A DNA stretch of 23,847 nt from a virus: IMG/VR virus record IMGVR_UViG_3300026097_000104, positions 1-23,847 of that record. One strand, given 5' to 3'. The notes beneath the pieces were generated by a model. The model was not told where the DNA came from, ran no database searches, and saw only the letters and a list, made by a program, of their open reading frames with translations. Below are positions 1 to 7,647 of the stretch, piece by piece; the first letter of the stretch is position 1, and the number at the start of each line of letters is the position of its first letter. The position numbers were made by a program, and so were the translations under genes.

Positions 1-2
1 TA

Positions 3-1667
3 TTAGAAGAATTCCGTCGTCCGGTACCAGAAGGTGACGAATACCAAAATAGACTTGCTGAAGAGTTTGAAATTATTATTCAGCAACGTTTCACAGACTA
101 CTTTCTCAAAATACGCAAAATACTGGACCTGAACACAGATATACCGCACATGACTCGTGGAAGTGCAGGTAGCAGTCTGGTGTGTTATCTCATGGGCATC
201 ACAGATGTGGATCCCGTTGAATGGAAAATACCCTTGGCACGTTTTCTCAATCCTAACAGAGACGACTTGCCTGATGTAGACATTGATGTGCCTCATCACA
301 AACAAGAGCTAGCCATGCAGAGAATATTTGACACATGGCCGCAAGCAAGTGCACGCATATCAAACTATGTGATGTACAAAGAAAAAAGTGCACGCAGAGA
401 AGCAGCCCGTAGACTGGGTGCCAAAGGCAGACTGCCCAAAGACATTGACTATGCCAAATTGGGGGTAGATGTCACAGAAGCAGAACGCATTGAGAAAAAA
501 CTTATGGGCAAGAAACGCTGTATTTCAAAACATTGTGGCGGTGTGGTAGTGTTTGACCGACAGTTGCCCAAGAGCTTGTTCCGTGAAGATAATCTTATTT
601 TGCTAGATAAAAACGAAATTGAAGATCTAGAACACTTAAAAGTGGACATCTTGGCCAACAGAGGACTTAGTCAATTGATGGAAATTGATCCTAGTATAAT
701 GCTACACGAATATCCACAAGAAGATGATGCTACCGCTGACTTGCTCAGTAGAGGTGATGTACTGGGAGTGACACAAGGCGAAAGCCCTGCTATGCGCCGA
801 CTATTCCGTGCTATACAGCCTACTAGTGTAGAAGACTGTGTGTTTGCCACAGCTCTGGTACGTCCTGTTGCTATGGAAGGACGTCGCAAGGCTTCGTGGT
901 TCCGTGACTGGACAGAAAAAAGCACTGTGGAAGGTGCTATTGTATACGAAGATGACGCTATCAACAAAATCATGCGACTGATTGGTATCAACGCCTACGA
1001 AGCAGACATGTATCGTAGAGCATTTGCCAAGAAGAACGAAGAAAAAATGATGGAGTTTATGGCCCGTTTAGGAGATCATCCTGACAAGCACGATATCTAT
1101 GATCAAATGCTGTGTTTAAGTGGCTTCGGTTTGTGTAGAGCACATGCTGTTAATTTAGGAAGACTGATATGGGCACTGGCTTACCAAAAAGCGCACAATC
1201 CAAAACAGTTTTGGCGTGCTTGCTTGATGCACTGTCAAGGCAGCTATGCACGTTGGGTATATCGCAATGAAGCAAAACGTGCCGGTTGGGACCTGCGTGA
1301 ACTAGGGTTTGGCAATTGGATTACAGAAGATCCTGTACAGAGCTATCTGGAAAACGAAGCATGGAATAGCCCGGGATTTTTACCCGGTATGGGTATACAA
1401 AAATTATACTTGGATCGATTTCAGTTTGCTGGCATAGTTGCCAATAGCAGAGTGTTCAAAAGTGACAGCAAAAACTACATACACTTTATCACACTGGGTG
1501 TAGGAGAAGGCAAGTATGTAGATCTAATTGTGGATTGTCCAGTAAAGTACGGCAAAGGAACAGTAATACAGGGCGAAGGCGAATTGCACAGTCGAGACAA
1601 CAGCGAATATCTCAAAGTAAAACGCAAGTCAGTTCGTGTGCAGTCAATTATTGATTTTATTCAATAA
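3..1667 (+). CDS. dnaE: DNA polymerase III alpha subunit (DnaE-type), C-terminal part
   Basis: Template-dependent DNA polymerase of the bacterial C family, here phage-encoded. The frame is open from base 3 with no start, so the N-terminal PHP domain and part of the palm lie outside the window; 554 residues remain. Visible DnaE landmarks in order: RGSAGSS (nt 159 on), the palm acidic motif PDVDIDV (about nt 270-290), HCGGVVV, the second palm motif KVDILANRGL with the third catalytic Asp (about nt 645), GDVLGVTQGES, a region equivalent to the DnaE R-P-G-P block (LVRPVAMEG), FGLCRAHAVNLGRLIWALAYQ matching the DnaE F-x-KSHAxAYA block, and a C-terminal segment that looks like HhH plus OB fold (about nt 1370-1660). 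All three palm acidic residues are kept, so it is probably active. RGSAGSS and the short C-terminus recall DnaE2/ImuC-type subunits as well as DnaE1. The T4-like neighbours suggest it replaces a family-B gp43 polymerase; no gp43 is in this window. Confidence 0.9.
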   Translation, partial: LEEFRRPVPEGDEYQNRLAEEFEIIIQQRFTDYFLKIRKILDLNTDIPHMTRGSAGSSLVCYLMGITDVDPVEWKIPLARFLNPNRDDLPDVDIDVPHHKQELAMQRIFDTWPQASARISNYVMYKEKSARREAARRLGAKGRLPKDIDYAKLGVDVTEAERIEKKLMGKKRCISKHCGGVVVFDRQLPKSLFREDNLILLDKNEIEDLEHLKVDILANRGLSQLMEIDPSIMLHEYPQEDDATADLLSRGDVLGVTQGESPAMRRLFRAIQPTSVEDCVFATALVRPVAMEGRRKASWFRDWTEKSTVEGAIVYEDDAINKIMRLIGINAYEADMYRRAFAKKNEEKMMEFMARLGDHPDKHDIYDQMLCLSGFGLCRAHAVNLGRLIWALAYQKAHNPKQFWRACLMHCQGSYARWVYRNEAKRAGWDLRELGFGNWITEDPVQSYLENEAWNSPGFLPGMGIQKLYLDRFQFAGIVANSRVFKSDSKNYIHFITLGVGEGKYVDLIVDCPVKYGKGTVIQGEGELHSRDNSEYLKVKRKSVRVQSIIDFIQ

Positions 1668-1792
1668 TGTATTTGACAAACAAAGGTTTAAATATTTTTT
1701 GTAGATCTTCGGGCCACTTGCTAATTAAATTCTTATTGAGCTCCTTAAAAGTGGTAAACGAAAGGGTTTTCTTTTTGCACGGAGATACATAG

Positions 1793-1800
1793 TATAACTA
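1793..1800 (+). promoter_or_regulatory. Late-type promoter octamer TATAACTA before radical SAM gene 1
   Basis: One mismatch from the T4 late octamer TATAAATA. Its last base is 5 nt before the ATG at 1806. With T4 geometry (octamer at -13 to -6) transcription would start at the A of the ATG. There is no Shine-Dalgarno next to the ATG; a GGAG lies 21 nt upstream, too far away. Inference from sequence only. Confidence 0.4.
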
Positions 1801-1805
1801 GCTTT

Positions 1806-2837
1806 ATGGAAACATTTTGTGTATTGCCTTGGCACAGTTTAGAAGTTTACCCGGATCTAACTACTCCATGCTGTTTGATGCGCAAAAATTATAATTTAGA
1901 TCAAGTAAAAAAAGATTTATTAGCAGGTAAAAAAACATCAGCCTGTGACGCATGTTGGAAATTAGAAGGCAAAGGAATTGAAAGCCGACGACAAATTGAG
2001 AATAAATTTTTAGATTTTAAATTAGACCGAGATCTCATTGATATAGTTAACGAGTGTAGATCCAATGAAATAATTCCTACCATGTATCAAATTGCAACTA
2101 GTAATCTATGCAATCAAGCATGTGTTAGCTGTAACAGTCAATATAGTACTAAATGGGCTACTTTAGAAAAAAAACTAAACTTGATTCCAGTTAAACAATG
2201 GTCCACCGATATTAACCAATTGAACATAAATTATAAAGTTGCTAAAAGAATTAATTTGGTCGGCGGCGAGCCGTTATTTGATCCTAAGAGTTTTAAAATT
2301 TTACAAAATTTACTTGATTCCAGAAATACTGATTGTTTTATATCGTTTATTACCAATGGCAGTATAGAAATAGATCAGAAATATCTAAAACTTTTAGAAA
2401 AATTTTCAGACGTAAGTTTTTGTCTCAGCATCGACGGAATAGAAAAGAATTTTGAGTACATGAGATGGCCAGGAAAGTGGAATCAACTGTTGAAAAATCT
2501 TGAAATTTTTAAAAAGCTTACTGATAATATCAGTGTAAGTTATACCATCAGCTCACTTAACGCAGCATACTACAATGACACTGTAAATTGGTTTAAAGAA
2601 CAAAACTTACCATATAATCATAATATAGTACATGATCCTAATTGGTTAAGTTTATCTCATAGTCCTGAAGAATTAAGAGAAATTTCAACTTGCCCAGTGG
2701 GATTAGCTAGCTACTGCGAAGTTGATTTTGCAAATAACTTAAATGTAGTTAGAGAAAAAGTTCAGCAACAGGATCAAATAAAAAAAATTAATATTCGAGA
2801 CTACATGCCAGAAGTAGCTAATATACTTTTCGAATAA
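1806..2837 (+). CDS. Radical SAM protein 1 with N-terminal twitch/SPASM-like cysteines
   Basis: Predicted radical SAM enzyme (343 aa) that would bind a 4Fe-4S cluster and cleave S-adenosylmethionine; substrate unknown. The core motif CxxxCxxC is C102-C106-C109 (CNQACVSC), followed by the SAM-binding GGEP motif near residue 150. Before the core sits an auxiliary-cluster set: C5 in a CxxPW context, C22-C23, then C47 and C50, ending in an E-S-R-R element. This order is the reverse of ordinary SPASM proteins, where the auxiliary domain is C-terminal; it fits the N-terminal-twitch radical SAM family. It follows the polymerase gene after 138 bp and converges on radical SAM gene 2, overlapping its 3' end by 37 nt. 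Its composition is very AT-rich compared with the polymerase gene. Class assignment is strong; the reaction cannot be named. Confidence 0.88.
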   Translation: METFCVLPWHSLEVYPDLTTPCCLMRKNYNLDQVKKDLLAGKKTSACDACWKLEGKGIESRRQIENKFLDFKLDRDLIDIVNECRSNEIIPTMYQIATSNLCNQACVSCNSQYSTKWATLEKKLNLIPVKQWSTDINQLNINYKVAKRINLVGGEPLFDPKSFKILQNLLDSRNTDCFISFITNGSIEIDQKYLKLLEKFSDVSFCLSIDGIEKNFEYMRWPGKWNQLLKNLEIFKKLTDNISVSYTISSLNAAYYNDTVNWFKEQNLPYNHNIVHDPNWLSLSHSPEELREISTCPVGLASYCEVDFANNLNVVREKVQQQDQIKKINIRDYMPEVANILFE

Positions 2838-3931
2838 CCAAGCAAATCTGCACTTTTGGGACTGATGTCCGAAAAATCTAGTCCTCGTCGATGATCCATA
2901 ATTTGTAACTTTAGTAATGTATCGCCAAGATGAGAAGACTTAGACGATAAAGATTCTAATTGTTGTATCCAGGGTTGGCAATAATTAGTCATTGACAATA
3001 GGTGTGTTTTCATTGATTCAGACATATATTCCAATCCAAACTCTCCAAATGCTTGATGCGGTAGTATTTCTATTGGGTCTCCAAATACACTGTTACTAAA
3101 ATTTTTTTGGTACCACTCAAACAATTCGTTAAGATCTAATACATTTAAAATACTAACTGTAGCAGTAATACTCAACATACTATTATGCGGTAAATTGTTT
3201 TTCCACCATAACAAGTTAGATTCAACTTGCTCCCATTTAGCCGGATACCGTATATATTCAAATTTGCTTCCTATAGCATCAATACTAAAACTAATACGAG
3301 CAAACTTAAATTTTTCAATTATCTCTTTCACATCGTTGCTGATACGCACAGTACCATTGGTATTATACATAATTCTAACCTGTTTTGCTATTCCTAAATT
3401 ATATACATACTCAAGTAATCGAATGTGCGTTTTTGTTAAAAAAGGTTCTCCTCCCCACAGGCGTATCTCTTTCAACTCACTGAGATCAAGTAAATCTAAT
3501 TGCTCACTGATAAATTGGTCTAGGTTTGGGCGCACCTTAGATCCTTTAATCTTTAATTCTTTTCTCCAAGTGGTGCTTAGTTCAGGTCCACAAGTAATAC
3601 ATGCTAAATTGCAAGTCATGTCAATATTGATATCAAGATAATAAATTTTTGGCTCGTATGTAGGTTCACCGTGAAGAATCTGATAACCTTGACGCATGCT
3701 TTGTTTGCTAGCTTTTTCTTGTTCAATGCAAGTTTTGCAATAGTCGTAAGGTAATTGATTACTAGCATTTTGTTTTCGAAGTTGCTGAAAGTTTAAATGA
3801 TGAAAGTCGATAGCAGTTTCATTTTTTACGTCGGCGTTTGCCCAGCAACACACAGCATAACTTAGTGCAGAGTCAGAGATACTATTTAATGTGAGTCCGT
3901 GATAAATCCGTGGGCAATATTTTGTTGTCAT
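2801..3931 (-). CDS. Radical SAM protein 2 with N-terminal twitch/SPASM-like cysteines
   Basis: Predicted radical SAM enzyme of 376 aa. CxxxCxxC is C107-C111-C114 (CNLACITC), preceded by auxiliary cysteines C6, C28-C29 and C65/C68, and followed by WGGEPF, the SAM-binding GGE motif. The first auxiliary block is divergent: CPRIYHG replaces the CxxPW seen in paralogue 1. The SIDAIGSKFEYIRYP segment is shared with the other radical SAM proteins here (SIDGxxxxFEYxR), so they are paralogues. The ATG overlaps the TGA of the upstream helicase gene as ATGA, so it is translationally coupled to primase and helicase as the last gene of that operon. Its 3' end overlaps radical SAM gene 1 on the other strand by 37 nt. 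Substrate unknown. Confidence 0.88.
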   Translation of the reverse strand: MTTKYCPRIYHGLTLNSISDSALSYAVCCWANADVKNETAIDFHHLNFQQLRKQNASNQLPYDYCKTCIEQEKASKQSMRQGYQILHGEPTYEPKIYYLDINIDMTCNLACITCGPELSTTWRKELKIKGSKVRPNLDQFISEQLDLLDLSELKEIRLWGGEPFLTKTHIRLLEYVYNLGIAKQVRIMYNTNGTVRISNDVKEIIEKFKFARISFSIDAIGSKFEYIRYPAKWEQVESNLLWWKNNLPHNSMLSITATVSILNVLDLNELFEWYQKNFSNSVFGDPIEILPHQAFGEFGLEYMSESMKTHLLSMTNYCQPWIQQLESLSSKSSHLGDTLLKLQIMDHRRGLDFSDISPKSADLLGYSKSILATSGM

Positions 3932-5337
3932 TGTTTGCTTTTTAATTCAGCAAGCATCTGTTTAAGCTTGGTACTTTCCACATCAGCTGTGATCTTACCA
4001 GGTTCGTCTTCCACACTGGCGTCTGCATCCTGCGATGCACCCATTGTACTCTTGGTTTTAATACTCTCGTAGATACTGGGTGCACGTTTCTTAAATTCTT
4101 GATAGTCTGGATCATCACCTAAGTCTCTGATTCTCAAACTCTCCATATCAAACTCAAGGTCCACTTTGTTGCCCACACCCGAACTTGAACGTGTTTTCAT
4201 TGCCTGAATTTGATATCTGCCACGTTCTTTCATGGCGCGACTTGTAAAGATACCAAAAACGTTGTCTGCTGTGTTAATCTTACTTATGCCGCCTGCAATA
4301 TGACTATGGTCAAACTCAATTTCTTCTACAGCGGCCCTGTTCAACTGCGACGCTGTCACAAACAATATATTCATTTCCCGAGACAAATTGCGCAGCTCTT
4401 CTGAAACATACTTGTCTTTCACAAACTGATCATTGGGCGAAACTTTTGCACTCACAGGCATCAACAAGTCCAAGTAGTCCACGCACATAAAGTCAATGCT
4501 GCGTCCAGTTTTGATTTGCAACTCTTTACAAAATGCACGTATATCATTTACGTTGCTCTGTGCTGGCAAGTATTTGATCTGCAGGTTGCCTGATTTTTTC
4601 TTCATCATCTTGATCTTCATTTCCACTGTATCAAGATCTTTAAACAGTTGCTTGCTGGCTGTGTTAGTGAGCATGCTATCCACACGCATAGCAGTTAGCC
4701 CTTCGCTAAGTTCCAACGATATATACACGCCGTTGAGCCCTGCTTCCATCCAGTTACAAGCCAGGTTCTGCATGAACAAACTTTTACCTGATCCACTTCC
4801 GCCAGCAAAAATTTGCAGTTCGCCTCTGTTGAATCCTCCATATAACAGTCGATCCAGTGCTGGCCAGCCTGTGCTGTTCTGCCCGTTGTTGTCTTTGAGT
4901 GCGCTCAATCGAGCACGTGGATCTTCAAAATAATCTGTGCCAAGGTCTTTTGTGAGCGATATTTGTACTGCATCCTTGATCAGCTTTTCTACAGGATCAA
5001 ATGTGCCTTTTTCCAGCAAGTCGGCAGCCTTGAGGATAGCACGTTCCAGTTCCTGCCGCTTGGTAAATCCTTCAAACTCCTGCATGAACCAGTCAAAGTG
5101 CCCTTCGTTCAGCTCTGGAATCTCTTGCAGTTTTATGCCTGTAACTGCACGCACTTGCTCTCTGCCAGGCAAGGTCTTGTGTTCATTGGCATGAGCATAG
5201 ATAAACTCAGCAGTTTCTCTTAACCGCTTGTCAAAGTTTTCACTGTTAAAAATGTTCTGCACACGCAAAAAACTCTGCGCATCGTGCATCATGATTTCTA
5301 AAAACAGTTGTTGTACTTCAGGGCTATAGTCTTTCAT
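3928..5337 (-). CDS. Replicative DNA helicase, DnaB/gp41-type
   Basis: Hexameric 5'-3' replicative helicase (469 aa) that unwinds the fork and loads primase. Walker A is GGSGSGKS at residues 179-186, inside an RGELQIFAGG context typical of the RecA-fold DnaB core. The hydrophobic Walker B strand with D-Y-L-D follows near residue 285, and SQLNRAA is the DnaB-type sensor region. The first 120 or so residues form the helical N-terminal domain that contacts primase. A low-complexity charged tail ends the protein. Length matches T4 gp41 (about 475 aa). The start overlaps the primase stop as ATGA, and the radical SAM gene 2 start overlaps its own stop in the same way. Confidence 0.93.
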   Translation of the reverse strand: MKDYSPEVQQLFLEIMMHDAQSFLRVQNIFNSENFDKRLRETAEFIYAHANEHKTLPGREQVRAVTGIKLQEIPELNEGHFDWFMQEFEGFTKRQELERAILKAADLLEKGTFDPVEKLIKDAVQISLTKDLGTDYFEDPRARLSALKDNNGQNSTGWPALDRLLYGGFNRGELQIFAGGSGSGKSLFMQNLACNWMEAGLNGVYISLELSEGLTAMRVDSMLTNTASKQLFKDLDTVEMKIKMMKKKSGNLQIKYLPAQSNVNDIRAFCKELQIKTGRSIDFMCVDYLDLLMPVSAKVSPNDQFVKDKYVSEELRNLSREMNILFVTASQLNRAAVEEIEFDHSHIAGGISKINTADNVFGIFTSRAMKERGRYQIQAMKTRSSSGVGNKVDLEFDMESLRIRDLGDDPDYQEFKKRAPSIYESIKTKSTMGASQDADASVEDEPGKITADVESTKLKQMLAELKSKQ

Positions 5338-6305
5338 CTAATCTTCTTTTCAAGTTTTTTACGGGCCATTTTGATCTTGATATTGCCGCTTACACGGTTT
5401 TCGAATATGCTTACGAGTGTAGTTAGCTTGCCATACCGGCACACTGCATCATTCACGTCTTTGATATCCGCAGGCCAGTCTGGTACACTCACATTCCAAT
5501 GGTTTTCTTGAGCACTGTCTAGGAGTTTCAATCCTGCTTCGTCGTGATCTGGCACAACTATGATCTGCTTTTCCAAACTGCGTATCACTCTAGCTTGCTG
5601 TGCATTTACTTCGTTATGTAAAACAGCTAGTCCATCTATACAAAGTGCATCAAATACTCCTTCTACAAGTATAGCATACTGCCAGTGTTCTTGTTGCAAA
5701 TCGGAGCCGAATACATACCCGGGTTGTGCGTCTTGTATAAACTTTGGCTTGCGACCATCAATGTACCGTGTGGTGTGTCCTACCACGGTATTATTATAGG
5801 TGAACGGTACAACCAACCCGTGTCTTGTTACATGCTCGTGATCTTGAAACATGTAAGGATAGTTTTCTGGCAAACAGCGGTCTTGTACATACTTGTACAA
5901 AGGCTTGTTGGGTGTAAGAAATTCTGCAAAATCTGGCAAGTCGCGTTCTTCAAACTCTATGTTCATTAGACGTTCAGTGAGTGCCTTGCGCTCTTGTGCT
6001 ATGCCTTCTATGCTGCGATGTCTTAGACTTTCGAGGTTAACACGCTCAATATCGTCTTGCGGCACACCCAGCCACTGTAGTAGACGGCGGGCTTTGAAAC
6101 TGAGTGTTCGGCCCATTAAAAAACTAGCAGTGTAGTTGCAGTTAAAACAGTGATAACTCCACGAATCTTCATGCACCTTAATTCCGCCACGCTGACGTTT
6201 ATCTGTACTTTCGCCATTGTGCGTGCAACAGGGTGCGTTGAACGAAATCCAGCCCGAACTGGTTTGCTTGCGCCTTGCAGGAAGATACTGTAGAATATCA
6301 AACAT
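5334..6305 (-). CDS. DNA primase, gp61/DnaG-type
   Basis: Makes RNA primers for lagging-strand synthesis with the helicase encoded next to it (323 aa). An N-terminal zinc-binding domain is visible: C26, C27 and H29 in PCCTHNG, then C53 and C56 in HCFNCNY. The TOPRIM catalytic domain follows, with EGVFDALCIDG (the catalytic Glu motif) and a D-H-D-E-A-G motif in VVPDHDEAGLKLL (the metal-binding Asp pair). T4 gp61 is 342 aa, so this is full length. The ATG overlaps the preceding SGNH gene stop as TAATG, and the helicase ATG overlaps its TGA, giving a coupled primase-helicase pair. Confidence 0.92.
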   Translation of the reverse strand: MFDILQYLPARRKQTSSGWISFNAPCCTHNGESTDKRQRGGIKVHEDSWSYHCFNCNYTASFLMGRTLSFKARRLLQWLGVPQDDIERVNLESLRHRSIEGIAQERKALTERLMNIEFEERDLPDFAEFLTPNKPLYKYVQDRCLPENYPYMFQDHEHVTRHGLVVPFTYNNTVVGHTTRYIDGRKPKFIQDAQPGYVFGSDLQQEHWQYAILVEGVFDALCIDGLAVLHNEVNAQQARVIRSLEKQIIVVPDHDEAGLKLLDSAQENHWNVSVPDWPADIKDVNDAVCRYGKLTTLVSIFENRVSGNIKIKMARKKLEKKIR

Positions 6306-6967
6306 TAAACTAGTTTAACAGAGTCTATGTATTTGATCAACCTATTTGCTATTTTTTGATGTCCGCCTTCGTTTGGATGACCGTTTGGAGCATAGTCTAA
6401 TTTATTAACACATTGTTCCAGTATAAAATCAGCTTTAGCAAAACTTTCAAAAGGCAATTCATTCAGAAACACTGGAAGTAACACAATGTTTGAAGACGCA
6501 CCTTCGAACATTTTTATAGTCTGGTAAAGATTATATTTTTCCCATTCTTCGCAATGGCTTAACATCAGCCAATATTGGTTAAGTTTACCCCACCGCGAAT
6601 CACTATAATTATGAGTTAACCAAGCACTGTGACGATAAGGATTCCACGGTGGGTAAGTATCAGATGCATCAAAATAACTTTGCCTGTGAGCCTGTGTTAA
6701 GCCAACTACCAATAATGCATTATCAAGATCGCAATTTTGTGATGCCCAATAAAGCGCATAACGCATGCTTTCCAGACTGCCTCCTGGTGCGGCCGTGTTT
6801 ACAAATTTAAGATTGTAGTGATCTGCTACTATACCAGCATAACAATGACTATTTCTGTAGTCATCATTATAACTGCTGCTGCACGGTTCTCCTGACTTAA
6901 TGTTTGGATCCAGTAGTTCGTCACCGTATGTAACACTGCATCCGAATGCAATAATAGTATCAATCAT
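6305..6967 (-). CDS. SGNH/GDSL-like protein A
   Basis: 220 aa with the fold signatures of SGNH/GDSL hydrolases, which hydrolyse esters and often act as acyl- or acetyl-esterases on glycans. Block I is FGCSVTYGDEL with the candidate nucleophile Ser. A Gly block follows (GGSLES), then VVGLTQAHR in the place of the usual GxND, and the C-terminal His block NGHPNEGGH. The Asp of the usual D-x-x-H is replaced by Pro, and the GxND Asn is not seen, so catalysis may be altered or absent. It is a tandem paralogue of the next upstream gene (same GGSL, VGLT and HPN blocks) and overlaps it as ATGA. Position ahead of primase and behind a structural gene gives no clear role; a virion or cell-surface glycan esterase is possible. 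Confidence 0.72.
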   Translation of the reverse strand: MIDTIIAFGCSVTYGDELLDPNIKSGEPCSSSYNDDYRNSHCYAGIVADHYNLKFVNTAAPGGSLESMRYALYWASQNCDLDNALLVVGLTQAHRQSYFDASDTYPPWNPYRHSAWLTHNYSDSRWGKLNQYWLMLSHCEEWEKYNLYQTIKMFEGASSNIVLLPVFLNELPFESFAKADFILEQCVNKLDYAPNGHPNEGGHQKIANRLIKYIDSVKLV

Positions 6968-7647
6968 ACACGTTTAGTTAGCAAAAAAAGTTTTTCAGCA
7001 AGCAATTTATAACCTTTTTTGTTAGGATGTTTACAAGGCGCAGTAACGCCACCCACAGTGTGCTCTAGATGTGCAAGTTCTCCGCGCATGTTCCAATTTG
7101 GTTGTATGACATGTAGTGATTCTATAGGTGCAGGAAAAATATTAAACATTACAAGTTTAACCTGATTTACAGTAGCCCAATTGTGAAAAAATTCTGTTGC
7201 AATCCAATAGTTTATGTTCCACAGCGACTTATCATTGTTGTGTATTTGATAAAATTTTATGAAATCTTCCCAATTACGGTCTTTGCCAGGCGTATGGTTA
7301 TGCATATAACTAATATCAAGACTTATATCATTACTAACAAACTTTCTCTGCCACCAACTTTGTCTCGAACTTTCAGTGAGTCCTACGACAACCAGTGTAT
7401 CAGAAAAATCAGTTTCTTGTTGTGCCCACTGTGCAAAGTCCCATTGGGTGCTTTGTAAGCTGCCGCCGCTGGTGCCATAATTGATTACAGTAGAACTATC
7501 GTAAGGTATTTGCAAGCACTCAGCTAACTGCCCAATTAAACAGTGTTGCTCTCTATATTGACGGCTTGCTTTACTAAGATCGCCGACATCGACCAAGCCA
7601 TCGCCATGAATCCAACTGTCGCCAAAACCTACAATGCGAGTAATCAT
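6964..7647 (-). CDS. SGNH/GDSL-like protein B
   Basis: 227 aa, paralogue of the gene just downstream. Block I is GFGDSWIHGDG, closer to canonical GDS than its partner. Then GTSGGSLQST, VVGLTESSRQSWW and a C-terminal CKHPNKKGY block carrying the probable catalytic His. As in the partner, the residue three before the His is Pro, not the usual Asp, and no GxND is present. W-rich central segments differ between the two, so substrates or roles may have diverged. The ATG overlaps the TGA of the structural gene upstream (ATGA), so the two are translated together, which would fit a function on virions or on the host surface during infection. Confidence 0.72.
   Translation of the reverse strand: MITRIVGFGDSWIHGDGLVDVGDLSKASRQYREQHCLIGQLAECLQIPYDSSTVINYGTSGGSLQSTQWDFAQWAQQETDFSDTLVVVGLTESSRQSWWQRKFVSNDISLDISYMHNHTPGKDRNWEDFIKFYQIHNNDKSLWNINYWIATEFFHNWATVNQVKLVMFNIFPAPIESLHVIQPNWNMRGELAHLEHTVGGVTAPCKHPNKKGYKLLAEKLFLLTKRV

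Noticed and set aside
449-991. Open frames on the minus strand under the DnaE gene
   Set aside because: They lie fully inside a gene with clear DnaE motifs, lack Shine-Dalgarno signals and have shadow-type composition rich in Ser and Arg.
1673-1698. TTGACA at 1673-1678 as a promoter for radical SAM gene 1
   Set aside because: No -10 hexamer at 16-18 nt; the nearest TATTTT is only 14 nt away.
1714-1754. CCACTT / AAGTGG inverted repeat between DnaE and radical SAM gene 1
   Set aside because: A 6-bp stem with a 29-nt AT-rich loop and no T-run; within what chance produces. A short GAAAG/CTTTT stem nearby is also too weak to call a terminator.
3195-5511. Plus-strand open frames across the radical SAM 2, helicase and primase genes
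   Set aside because: They are shadows of well-recognised minus-strand genes and have no recognisable product or start signals.
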